DNA from: Pagrus major
Lineage: Eukaryota; Chordata; Actinopteri; Spariformes; Sparidae
Reading direction: 5' to 3'
NCBI RefSeq assembly: GCF_040436345.1
Contig: NC_133230.1
Location: forward strand, 14,766,197 to 14,830,196
DNA: 64,000 bases
Shown here: positions 22,601 to 32,607 of the stretch, piece after piece
Numbering within the stretch: position 1 is the first letter of the stretch
How the letters are laid out: each line of letters starts with the position of its first letter
Notes under the pieces: generated by a model
What the model was told of the DNA's origin: nothing
What the model saw: the letters and a program-made list of their open reading frames with translations, nothing else
Database searches by the model: none
Program-made: the position numbers and the translations under genes

Positions 22601-23912
22601 AGTACACCACAAACAAACCTTTTAACATCTGGGCTCAGACATTTACCGAGTCAAGAAACATGACATTTTAAACTGAAAACCTTCAATTTTACTCCTACAT
22701 GCAAACTTAAGAATATTTATCAACATTCTTGTGAGGTCTCTGGTCAAGAGTAGATGAACGGTTTCAGTAGAGAGACGGAGGAGAGCACACAACCTCTGAG
22801 ACATGTTTTTGAGGGCGGATATCGTTGGTCATGATGTATAATATGTTATCTGAAGTCATTTTCCAGTGTCGCCTGTGTGACATCAGTCAGCTTTGCCTCC
22901 ATAACAGTTAATTCCATTCATTCCTCCATTTCATCGTCCGCTGTTATCGGTCTTTTCTTTGTTTGTTCGACCGTGACCGTTAACAGTTAACCATTCACTC
23001 CCAATGCTAGCAGAGATGAGGACAAACAAAACTTGTTACGTCGCGTGCGAGAACCACCTTCTCTCTCTGGCCGACCGACCACTTCCGGGTGAACGCGTCA
23101 CTGACCGCGCCGCTGGTGATATTTTCGGGGGAAAGTCGCCACCGACACCCAGTGTACATCTTTGGTATTACAGCAAATGCAAGGGCTTTCATCAGTGGGC
23201 CGTAGGCTCAATCAGCATTCATTTTGTCAGTTTTAAGACTCCATACTTGGATAAATATGTGCCCTCGTCTCTGCTTGTTGGATAAAGTATCGTGTTTTTG
23301 ACTTGTTGAACTGGTTTAGTGACATTTATTTGTCTATCGTGTAATATTTGTCTTTTACTGGAGGCTTTTGTTGACTCTTTCTTATTGTTTGTCTTCATCT
23401 TTTTAAACAGGAAAAAGAAACAAGACAAGAAGAACAAAGAGGCATCCATCTACATCGGCAAAGGGAATATCTTCCGCCCAGGCGACATGCACTTCACCAA
23501 AAGTCGCTCGGACAACGAATCCCACGTCTACGATTCCATCGACGAGACGATGGTGTACGGCCACCTGCTGCCCGACTCCAGCTACGCCGACAGTCTGCAG
23601 GACAGTTACAATGGGATGCAGGTGGACTCTTACCAAACATTCACAGGCCCTTCTGACGGAGAGCTGCCTGTAATCAAAGAGCCGGACTACGAGCCCGAGA
23701 TGGACCAGTACAAGCCGTTCCTGGCCCCGTCTGAGTCTTTCCTTCCCGCTCGTCCGCGCACTCCCATCGACCGGCAGGACAGTCTCGGCTTCCAGGACCG
23801 CAGGATGGTGGACAATGAGCTGTACACGTTCAAGAGCACGGGGGATATGAACACGATCCGGCTCTCTGGTGCCGACATGGAACCACAGCCGATATTGGAG
23901 GAGTCCTTGTAG
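13657..23912 (+). CDS. cdcp1: CUB domain-containing protein 1, 13 coding exons, about 1204 aa, with two extra linker+CUB modules
   Basis: Exons: 13657-13720, 16286-16510, 17006-17335, 17440-17655, 17743-18093, 19268-19483, 19568-19924, 20035-20394, 20505-20702, 20806-21162, 22067-22423, 22516-22597, 23411-23912. All internal introns up to exon 12 are phase 1, so each exon is a symmetrical module. Exon 1 encodes a signal peptide (MRLCVTCALLGLLFLTVLDS). Exons 2/3, 4/5 and 6/7 are three linker+CUB-like pairs; FTWDLKAPEKI, LTWDISIPDKT and FTWDLKVVSTR mark the three CUB copies. Exon 8 is a CUB, 9/10 another linker+CUB, 11 a CUB. Exon 12 holds the membrane helix (LLAILLGIAGAVVLLLIVL). The about 167-residue tail has HVYDSIDETMVYGHLL, matching the human Src/PKC-delta tyrosine sites, then VDSYQTF and MDQYKPF. 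Human CDCP1 has 836 residues. The intron after exon 5 has a GC donor (GAG|GCAAGT). CDCP1 signals in cell adhesion. A possible AATAAA lies at 24437. Confidence 0.95.
14454..15075. mobile_element. Miniature inverted-repeat element in cdcp1 intron 1
   Basis: The left end TTAAAAGGTGCAATCTAAGAA and the right end, read on the other strand, TAAAAAGGTGCAATATGTAAGA form terminal inverted repeats about 620 bp apart. No transposase frame is present. The middle holds a strong hairpin: AGCTGACTCTGCATGGAC at 14726-14743 and its exact reverse complement at 14745-14762, with GTGATAT/ATATCAC extending the stem outside a small bulge. This is a non-autonomous DNA transposon. Confidence 0.6.
16590..16850 (+). 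repeat. Dispersed teleost repeat (CTCATCCAAGAAGCTTCTTC type), cdcp1 intron 2
   Basis: The block contains TTGAAGACGTCTCACCTCTC, TCCAAGAAGCTTCTTCAGTT, then CAGAGTCGTTAGGGCCACCT and GTGTGAATGGTTGTTGAGCT. The second half recurs at 36040-36130 (CAGAGTCGTTAGGGCCTCTT and GTGTGAATGGGTGTTAAGCT). I recognise it as a common fish repeat from memory. Confidence 0.55.
18260..19200 (+). repeat. Two diverged tandem copies inside cdcp1 intron 5
   Basis: A roughly 450-bp block is present twice: about 18260-18740 and 18790-19200. Shared landmarks in the same order are AACTTTCATCTGTTG / AACTTTCATGTGTCA, ATGAAATAAAATGACATA, AAGAACAAAATGAAG, GCAGAATGTTTACTA-like text, ACATCCATGAGTTT and AGACTGTATATATGTA. The copies differ by many substitutions and small gaps, so the duplication is old. 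Confidence 0.65.
21610..21915 (+). repeat. Dispersed element with ATTAATCG-rich ends (copy 3), cdcp1 intron 10
   Basis: Phrases TTAATTGATTAATCCATCAG, AAAAATGCCAAAACATCATC, GGTTTCAGCTCCTTGAATGT, TATGATAGTAAATTCAATCA and GCATTTTTCACTATTTTGAT occur in the order seen for the family at 2602 and 10810. It is diverged and lacks a clean right end. Confidence 0.5.
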
Positions 23913-24104
23913 TGGGTCGGGACTGTAGCTGCATGATGGACCGCCGTTACTGAATTCTCTTTACAGCCCCGAGCATCTCTAGACTGCACTGATGTGAACT
24001 TTGATCACACTCAGGGAAATCCGAGTTCGATGAGCTCCTGATTACGACGTGTTTGTCGTGTTTGTCAGTCATTTCTAAAGTTTCAGGAGAAGATGCTGTG
24101 ATCC

Positions 24105-24770
24105 TCTGCTCTCAAGAAAGTTTGGCTTTTTGGGAGAAACCTTTTTTGCTTTCTTGCCAAAAGTTATGTGAGCAGATTCCTCTCTCATGTCTGTCCAGTA
24201 AAATAAGGCTACAGACGGCAGCTGATTGGCTTAGCATAGCATAAACGCTGGTCACATCCTGTGGACTGTCACGGAAACTGAGACCTGGGTCCTTCACAAA
24301 GAAATTCTGCTAACTGTAGCTGCCCTTAGCTAGTTAGCTCAGGTAGCTGTGCAGCTAGCGGTTCAGAACTTGGAGCTAGCATACTAGCTTCAGGTCTAAT
24401 TTTTTACTTAACGTTACAATCTGCTCACAAATGGCCAATAAAGAGTGATTAATACATGTAAATTAATACAAATTCTTACATAGACCCCTTTTAACTTGTA
24501 TGTATGTGTATATATATATATACATCGTATTTAATTTGGAGTAAACAAATTAGATATAACTTATTAGCCTCAGCCGATCCAGGCTGAGGCTAATAAGTTA
24601 TATCTAATTTGTTTACTCCAAATTAAAATTTGTTTTCTAGCCTTTGTGCTAAGCTAAGCTAAGCTAAGCTAAGCTGCTGGTTGTACCATTCAAACATGAG
24701 AGTGAGATCAATCTTCTCCTCTAACTCTCAGCAAGAAAGCAACAAAAATGTAAAACTTTGCCTTTTTAAT
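24105..24770. repeat. Diverged member of the AGCTTAGC-rich palindromic repeat family
   Basis: Both flanks carry the phrase of a pause at TTCTTGCCAAAAGTTATGTG on one side and its reverse counterpart CTAACTCTCAGCAAGAAAGC on the other, so the whole block is an imperfect palindrome. The middle has CTTAGCATAGCATAAACGCTGG and a run of five AAGCT. Relatives lie at 25265-25425, 49045-50056 and 51444-52047. Confidence 0.5.
24530..24627. repeat. Perfect 46-bp inverted repeat with 6-bp loop
   Basis: The arm 24530-24575, ending CTTATTAGCCTCAGCC, is the exact reverse complement of 24582-24627, which starts GGCTGAGGCTAATAAG; the loop is GATCCA. A perfect stem this long without a single mismatch indicates recent formation or active upkeep. 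It lies inside the older repeat block at 24105-24770. Confidence 0.85.
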
Positions 24771-25264
24771 GTTTGATTTGTTTAGTTTTATGAATTCTCT
24801 GTCCGTGCAAGATGGACTGAGAAAAAAATGTGTAAGTACCACTGGTCCTATTTTTTAAAGATGTTTTTACCGTAGTGTTTACTCGTCTAGAGATTTGTTT
24901 TTTTTTATTTTGTTTTTTCTTTACTTGTAAATACAGTTTAGGTTGTTTTGTTTTTTTCAAATTCTCTGAAAACTGGTGCGGAAACAGTTTACGTCTGCCG
25001 TCACACTTATTTTTTCCCCTCTCCTGCTGACACGGTCCTCTTGTGCTTTCTGGATGGTGAAAACGATTTCAACCACAGGAACTCTGGCCATGGAAAACAG
25101 TGTGAAGGAGGAGGGTGTGGGAGCAGAAGCCAGTGTTTACCATGGAGAGGTTTATACTGGAAAAAACAAACGTGGACGCCAGGTTTACGTAGCTGTGCCA
25201 CATTTCTTTCGGATGCAGGTGTTGAATTCAAATAAAGTCTGCGTTTCTGCCTTTTTGACTTTGT

Positions 25265-25425
25265 GGAGCAGTTGTTTGACATTTTTTGGGGAAACACTTC
25301 ACCGACATTTATACTTTACGCTTTCTTGCCAAGCTTTTGATGAGAAGATCGACACCACTCTTCCACACGAGACTTGTATCAACTTCTCATCTAACACTCG
25401 GCAGGAAAGCAAATACCTGTACTAT
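25265..25425. repeat. Short deleted copy of the same palindromic family
   Basis: The text CTTTCTTGCCAAGCTTTTGA, GATGAGAAGATCGACACCAC and then AACTTCTCATCTAACACTCG, GGCAGGAAAGC shows both ends of the family with the middle missing. Confidence 0.5.
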
Positions 25426-26119
25426 AGTATTTTTCCTTCAAGAAATGACAATAGACAAGTAAGTTTCCATAGTTTATTGATGGTGAGGTTACATCAGGTT
25501 AGACATTATAGGAGACTAGACACTAGCAAACTGAATTAATCTCTTTGAAGAAGATATTTGCAAGATTGAGTTATTAATTCAAGATTAATGCAATAATTAT
25601 ACATCTGGCTCAATGAGAGTCTTGTCGTAATAATAAAGTAGTGAGATTTTAACCAGTGGCTCTCAACCTGTAAGTCATGGAAGTTACACCCATTTTTTAT
25701 TTGTGAAAGTTGCCAGCACCGACACACACACCTTTGGTTGCAGGGATACTGGTGTTTTTGAAATATGAACATCCATATTTTTTTGTATAAAAGACATCAG
25801 AAATCACTGATTTCCTTTGGAGGAGATAATGTCCCGTAATCTCTTGTTTGTCCTAAACTGAACTGAACTTTGGTTTTTCTTGTAACCACAGGGAATGCTG
25901 CAAATGACATATCACCAAATCCATTTAGGCAAAAATAACAGCGTTATACATCGCTGTCACATGCAACTGACTGACTTCTAGATCAGAATTTAGTCCAAAA
26001 CCAGATGAGAACCACTGGATTTAAACTCCTTTAGGGATAGCAGGCAAAAGGGGGTGTTGCAGCAGTGAGAGTGCACAGTGAAAGCAGCTATAACCATGCG
26101 CAGTCTATGATGAGATTAA

Positions 26120-28768
26120 TCAAACAATGTTGAACTGGCAGATGGACGGCTTCTCCTCACGACAGTTCTCGTCCAGCCACTTCCCACGGGCGGCCCCGGA
26201 CAGGGCCGCGCAGTTCTGGGACTGCCCGCCGTCCGGCTGAGGACGTTCCCAGTTTTTGTATGTGATGCTGGAGCCGGTCTGATCCACCCAGACGCCCTCG
26301 GTCATCATGTCGTTGATGCCCAGCCAGACCTGCTCATCTGGGCCGATGCTCCGGCGGATGTAGTCTCTGAGCTGGTCGTTCTCGTCGCTGGACGTGGGCG
26401 TACCGAGGACGCCGCCCAGGTTGTTGCAGTCCTCACTGGCAGTGTGATAGCGTTTCCTCAGAGGTTCAGCCAAGTAACACTTTCCGTGGATCTTTTCACC
26501 TTTCAGACAGACTGAAGAGAATAAAACAGGGGCGGATGGTGAGATAAACAGGGATTCAGTGTCTGTTTCATTTGGGTATATTTCTAAAGTGAATAAAAGT
26601 ACTTCTGTGGTATTTTGGCACAACGGGCTCGGCCATAATGAGCAACATGAGGAATAACTGCTTTTTTTTTTGGATTTACAGGAACACCTGGAGATAATTT
26701 AGTGTTCTGAACATGAGTTCAGAAGTGTACCGGACACGTGTTGTCCAGAGTAAAGCGTGTACTTTCAAAGGCGACACATGTGTCCCATCTGTGTTTATAT
26801 GTAACAGAGACAAACCTCAGATTGTTGACTCCAACTTTAATACATACTGGGTGCCTTGAACAGTGTATTTACAGTGTATTTACTAAGTGACACGCTTTTG
26901 TCTGAATTATGAACATGACACTAATGGCTGCTTGCCCACCTCCACAGGTGATTATTAAGTAGGTTCAGCCACATGGAAGGAGTTCATCTTGCTCAAGGAC
27001 ACTTCAGCAGGTAAAATTTTGATTTCCAGGGCCGGATGAACTTATTCTGGGGCCCCAGGGGAAAAAAAATACTCCTGTTGACCCTCCAGCTGGCTTTCTG
27101 TGTATCAACTAGAGAGCATAATATAAACCGGGCCTTTGTTTTCTGGGCACCTCAGTTGTAGAAGTCCCCTCTTAACACTCATTTTTATCTGGCCTTGGTA
27201 ATAGTTTTTAATAGTTTAATAGGTAACGCTTTACATTAAAAGGAACCGCTCACCCAAAAATGTAAATTCATTATCTACTCGCCTCCATGCAGATGAAAAG
27301 TCGGGTGAAGTTTTGTAGACCACAAAACATTTCTGGAGCTTCACAGCAAAACAGCATCGCAGCATTCTCCTACACAACTGAAGGAGATGGGGGGAAAAAC
27401 AGATTTTCTGAAAAGACTTTATTTACACCCTTGATGTTAACGCTAACGCTTTTATCTTCAGCTTAAAAAAGGGTGTAAATAATGTCTTTTCAAACAAATT
27501 TGGGATGTTTGGGCTTCCAGAGACTTGGAGTTCACCGTGCAAGCTTTATGGAGCCATATTATGTTGTTTTCTTACATTTTAAAACAAGTCCCCGTCTACT
27601 TCAGTTGTTTAGGAGAAAACTGCAACGCTGTTTTGCTGTGAAACTCCACTCAACTTTCCATCAGCGTGGGGGTGAGTGGATGATGACTGAATTTTCATTT
27701 TAGGTTTGAACTGTTCCTTTAATGTCCTTGAATTAAGCGTTATTTAAAAGGTAATAAGCCCGTACAAATCTGCTGCTTAATAAGATTATTCTGTGTTAAT
27801 AAGACTGCATAATTGTTAATAATAGCATTACAAACACACTTCAGTTCAGTTTACTTACTTATTATTTAATTGTTAAACCTTTACTAAGCATTGTTGCTGC
27901 TTTTATAAGATTAATACATACTTAATTAAACATTTATTGGCAGAAAACTATGCACTTATTATCAGTTGATCTAAAGTGAGATCAAAGCCTTATTAAGCTT
28001 GACAAGTTGCTTATAAATATCGTATAATCTAACAATAAATGGGTCTATGATGCTATAATTAACATTTGAAAAGTCTTCTACCTATTAACTAATGATTATT
28101 ACAAGAGACTTAATATATAGAGTTACCTTAAAAGGTTTTTATTATTATTGTTATGAAAATTAACAGTAGATTTTGACAAACGGTCCCTCTACAAGCCAGA
28201 GCCACAAGATTACATAACAATGCACAACCCACATCAGTAGATATTATACTTCAGTATTGTAAATTCTTTGACTCCATCACGTTAAGTCCTTGTTAGGGCA
28301 CTTTTAGCCGTTCTGAAGGGAAATTATTTGCATCCCTTTAATGTAAACATGATCAGATTCATGCTCAAGCTCTTCTACAGTCGAGCTCACCTGTCTGCAG
28401 GGCTTGTTGTTCCTTCAGTAAGTTGAGCTCCTGCACGATGTCGTCGATCTGCTTCTGAAGCTTCTCAACAGCAGCATCCTTAGTCGTATCTGAGTCCAAC
28501 AACACCAGAGACACGAGGAAAATCACATCAGGTGAGTCAGATATTTGAGCACGTGATCATAAAGTATAGAAGAAAAACAAGAATACTTGATTTGAGATAT
28601 GTAAAACAACTCATAACAGAAACATAAATTCACATCATTTGTATTTCTTCCCACAGATTGTTGTTTTCTACCTTTTTTCACCAGTTTCCTCTTCGGTGGC
28701 GTCTGCTGAAACGAGCAGTTGACCAGCAGCAGGACTCCCAGCAGCACACACAGTCCTTTGAACTCCAT
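26120..28768 (-). CDS. clec3b: Tetranectin (C-type lectin domain family 3 member B), three exons, about 195 aa
   Basis: Exons on the minus strand are 28768-28672, 28489-28391 and 26511-26120, joined in phase 1 with GT-AG signals. Exon 1 gives a signal peptide (MEFKGLCVLLGVLLLVNCS) and a lysine-rich stretch (PPKRKLVKK), the heparin-binding type of N-terminus. Exon 2 is the trimerising coiled coil, ending LNLLKEQQALQT, the same words as human tetranectin. Exon 3 is the C-type lectin domain: VCLKGEKIHGKCYLA, ASEDCNNLGGVLGTP, SDENDQLRDYIR, VWLGINDM, EGVWVDQTG, YKNWERPQPDGGQSQNC, GKWLDENC and ICQFNIV. All six expected cysteines appear, and the QPD calcium-site motif is kept. Tetranectin is secreted, trimeric and binds plasminogen kringle 4. 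The three-exon plan and size (human 202 aa) agree with the family. cdcp1 and exosc7 are the flanking genes, as in human. Confidence 0.95.
27237..27722. mobile_element. Miniature inverted-repeat element in clec3b intron 2
   Basis: The left end TTAAAAGGAACCGCTCACCC AAAAATG and the right end, reversed, TTAAAGGAACAGTTCAAACC TAAAATG are terminal inverted repeats about 485 bp apart. Near the ends ATTATCTACTCGCC and GGGGGTGAGTGGATGATGAC also mirror one another. No transposase is present. The internal part is palindromic around GGGTGTAAATAATGTC. This layout is common among teleost miniature DNA elements. Confidence 0.6.
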
Positions 28769-30318
28769 GGTCGGACCTGTTGAATGAGGCTGCTCCAACG
28801 TGGACGCTTGCAATTTATCTCTCCCCCCCCCTCTCTCCCTCCTCTTCTTTCTCACACCCTCCCTCTCATCTCTTCCAAACAGGGAAAAACACTGAAGCCA
28901 TTTGCAGGAATAACAGTCTGACCTCAGGAGTTTGTGTGTGTCTGGCTCCAGACACACACATGTGGAGGGCCAGTACTGACCAGAGCCAGGACTGGAAAGC
29001 AGGTGGAGACTGGCAGGACGAGACGGTGTGAAGCACTTATGAGCTTTTATGAAAGAGAAATAAACAAACACTGATTCATCTGTTGCATGAATGCCTAAAT
29101 TAAGTTAGTTGTGGTTTATTTCTTGGCTCAAAAGACACGTTTGAACTTGAAAGAAAGAGACTTTGTTTCCTAAAAGTTGGCAAAATGGTGTTTTGGAAGT
29201 CCTCATTTGGAAAAACCTAAATATTTCCAGGTGTTTCTGGCAGCTGTGAGACACTAAAATCGAAAAATCTCTTATGAAATTTTGAATAACCTGTTTCATT
29301 CTATATCTTTTGTTTGAAAATCTTCAGTGAGAGCTCGAGACAAAAATAAGAGTTTGTTTTGGACCTGCCTGCTCTCAGCCTGCACACACACACACACACA
29401 CACCCATACCACTACAGTCTGAGGGCTGAGTGGAAATGATCCAGTCACATCTGGACTTTCTGTAAGATTTCCATTTTACACAAACCACGACTGACACGTG
29501 GCACACACACAAAAGGACGCAGAGCGACGGTACTTTTCCTGTGCAGTTCTGTCCCGACAGCAACTCGAAGGATTGAACCTCACCTTTGCTTCTTTACCAA
29601 AAAATAATGAACTCATGCCTGGTGAGTGTTGAACAGAAGCTCCAGGACATTTGAAAATGTACAGTAGAGAAAGGAACATTCACTCTGGAACAGCTGGATA
29701 TTTTGTGAAACACAATCCATCTGTAGTAACTTCTGTGATCATAAAATTGTTCTCAAGCAATAATAAATAACTTTAACAGTACAGGATCTCTACCACAGAC
29801 TCTGATATGGTGGACAATCAGACCATTAGCTTTTAATAACCACATAGGTTCATGTATATTTACTTTATCTAGAGTAAGCCGGTTGCTCTAATAAGTCCAT
29901 ATATTCTCTGAGGCAGTTATCCACACTCTTGAACTTTTTTCTGCATTTGCCAGATTGGTTGTTTTCTCGTCAGAAACACAGATTTAATGAGGTGATTTGT
30001 TTGCTTTTGCCTCACATTTTCCAAGTTGTTTCATGAGCTAGAGTGCGTCTGGGCGGTAAGGCATCTACAAATTTAACACTGATGACGGCAGATAATCAAT
30101 TACATTCATCCGTAACCTTTTTCACATCAGGGCAAAGACATAACACGTGCATGAGCGTGCCAACAAGGTCATAATTAAAGGATTATCTAAATCAGTTCTG
30201 ACATATTTAAGATGTGACACCAATAAACAGTGTATTTATACAAAGACAAGAAGGCTGTACAAATTAAAGGTTTTATTAGAAAATTCTGTTATACATGTAC
30301 ATACATTCTGTTGACATC
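28769..30318. other. Between clec3b 5' end and exosc7 3' end
   Basis: No coding exon was recognised. The left part holds the clec3b promoter and leader; a short pyrimidine-rich tract (CTCTCCCCCCCCTCTCTCCC) lies just upstream of the start codon. A short (CA)n run is at 29384-29402. The right part near 30270 has AATAAA on the minus strand, a likely exosc7 poly(A) signal. Confidence 0.5.
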
Positions 30319-32607
30319 TTAACCGAGGAAGCCAACTTTCTGTTGCGTCTTTCCCAAACTCTCCTCCTGCTGCAGCAGCTTCATGAGCGGAGCATGAAGA
30401 GCCTTCCCGACCCGTTTACCTGCCTGGAGACAACAAGATACCTTAGTACCTTTCTGTTTACTTTAGGAATTCCTTCTCTAATAGGGAGATCATTTTTTTC
30501 CTGTCTTTGTCATGACATTTTTATGTGGCGATTAGTAATGAGGCCCTGATTATTAGCTCGATGGCTGCTCCTTTTTTTCGCAGAGGCAACTTTTAAATCA
30601 AAACAAAATCATACCACATTATGCTAATGTTTCATCTGAGGTGAGAGGCCCAGATGGCCAAAGAGGAGGCCTGGACTCACCTCTGTCATTTCGAAGATGC
30701 TCTCTGGATCCAGGCTGCCTCCGCCCACCTTCCTCGTGCAGGTGACGGCGCCCTTGTGCGTGACAGCGATGATCAGGCTGGCCACAGAGCAGGCCTTCTC
30801 CTGCAGAGTCGCGTCCACTACGTGCCGGTGTCCCACCTGCAGTAAAACATGCAGAGTCAGGGGAGCCAAGAGGTGTTTATGTTTAACTGTTTGCGTTTTA
30901 ATGAGCTTTAAAAAGTGAGCTTACCTTGCACAACGTCACTATACAAGGAACGTTTTCTACGTTGAGTCTCATACAATCATACGGGTCGTCTGACAGCTCG
31001 ATTTCCTTCCCTCCTTCTTCATCAGCTGATATGTGCACTCTGGGAATTCTGTCAGTGAGATAATCAGAAGACTGTAAGCTTTAACTTCACTGAACAAGAA
31101 TTTTCTCGACGCAAACAAACACTTCACTCACTTTGTGTTGAAGAGAGCTGCCTTTATAGCTACTGAGATGGCATCGTACAGGTTTCCATCACACTGCAGG
31201 AGCTGCGGAAATATAATCAGTGTGAGATTTTACCTTTGTGAGGACCGTGGTACAGAATACACACATTATCGGACGCTGCCACTCACCAGCACATCCACAT
31301 AGAGGACCCAGCAGTGTTCTCCTGCACAGATGCAGAGGCCTTTCAGGTCCACGCTGTGTTTGTTGTTAAACACTTTGTACAGAGTGTTGCTCAGCTCCGT
31401 CCCCAGCTCCTCGCCTCCTCTGCCCTCAAACTCGGGGGTCGCATTGGCCGAACTAGTGACGGAAGGAGAAAACAAGCGAATAAACATGTGAGGTAACAAA
31501 ATATCTCTGAGTGCAATGACTCTCACTATCCACAATCACTGGGATGTGCTGGAGACGCATCTCACAGATGATACAACACTACCCCCTAGTGGCAAGGCAT
31601 CCATCAAAACACTCCCATAAACACCATTCTTGTTGGTTATGATCACATGTTTGTCTGAGACACTTTAACATTTGATTCAATTCACAATATATAGTTTTGA
31701 AACAATGATTGAGTTGAAATTTACATAAAAAGCTGAACGCTTACAAATAGTACCTGGATGTCAAATGTCATCATAATGCACAGCTACTTTTTGGTCAAAC
31801 TTTGACTAAAGTTTTTATGCTGTCTTTAAATACAACTGATCACAAAAAGGTAATGTTTCAGATAATTGGGCTACACTACATTTGTTTAAAGCTTGATTAC
31901 TGTGTCTCTTATGTAGACATGGTTAAGTAGAGTGTTTTCATAACTGTGTGATTTGGTGAACAAATCTATAAAAATTAAACAAATATGCACCGTTCCTACC
32001 AATCAACAAAGAACTCCAAGTAGCCTTCATCTGGCAGCATGGGCCTTGGTTTTCCAATTTCAGTCTTAATCCCAACTAGAACCACTGTGTGCCCCTGAAA
32101 CAGAGACAAAACAGAAAATAATAAGTAATATACAATAAATAAGACAGCACACATTAGCTAGGCTCTGGTGTAACTACTGAGTAGGAGTGGTCAGGTTGAC
32201 TGAGGGTGCACAAGTTAAAAGTTTTAGAGCATCTTCTTGTTTTCATGGAGCCAACATGTAGGACCTCTGCACATTACCAGTGTGACTTTGGCCGAGCCGT
32301 CTGTGTTGGACACCACATCAGTCTCTATTTCCATGTGTCTGTAGTCCTCACAGCCTCTCCCGTCCACCCGTAAGTCATCCTGATGACAAGAACCAACATG
32401 TCAATAAACACTGCAGTCTCAGATATAGCTAATGCTAACACAGCTAGCTTAATTTCTGCCGTTAGAGTGCACGAGTAACTGTCATGGCGTTTATCCTGAT
32501 TTCTTAACGTACAGCGGTAAAAGTCTGACGTAAAGCTGTTAAAAACTCACCCGTATACCGTGTAAGATGTACACTTTTTCAGCCTCACTAACTTGTACTG
32601 TTGCCAT
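30319..32607 (-). CDS. exosc7: Exosome complex component RRP42 (EXOSC7), eight exons, 291 aa
   Basis: Coding exons are 32607-32551, 32379-32278, 32094-32000, 31452-31287, 31202-31132, 31048-30925, 30836-30681 and 30423-30319; they sum to 876 nt, exactly the human protein length of 291 aa. The chain starts MATVQVSEAEKVYILHG and contains DDLRVDGRGCEDYRHMEIET, EGYLEFFVDCSANATPEFEG, LSNTLYKVFNN, EHCWVLYVDVL, GNLYDAISVAIKAALFNT, IELSDDPYDC, VGHRHVVDATLQEKACSVAS, GGGSLDPESIFEM and a C-terminus QQKVGFLG. This is an RNase PH-fold subunit. In the eukaryotic exosome ring it is catalytically inactive and pairs with another RNase PH-like subunit to form the channel for RNA. All splice sites are GT-AG. 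The start is fixed by the conserved N-terminus. Confidence 0.96.

Larger units (their letters stand above)
23913..26119. other. Between the convergent cdcp1 and clec3b 3' ends
   Basis: No coding exon was recognised. The left part must contain the cdcp1 3' untranslated region. Most of the rest is repeat DNA: a hairpin-bearing element at about 24105-24770 and a short relative at 25265-25425. Frames in 24948-25539 carry no recognisable domain and overlap repeat text. Confidence 0.55.

Noticed and set aside
24948-25539. Frames of 95 and 187 codons after cdcp1
   Set aside because: They overlap repeat text (25265-25425), carry no domain and lie in different frames of the same stretch.
28523-29071. 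182-codon minus frame around clec3b exon 1
   Set aside because: It includes clec3b exon 1 but extends upstream without support and reads into the intron; the true start is the ATG before the signal peptide at 28768.
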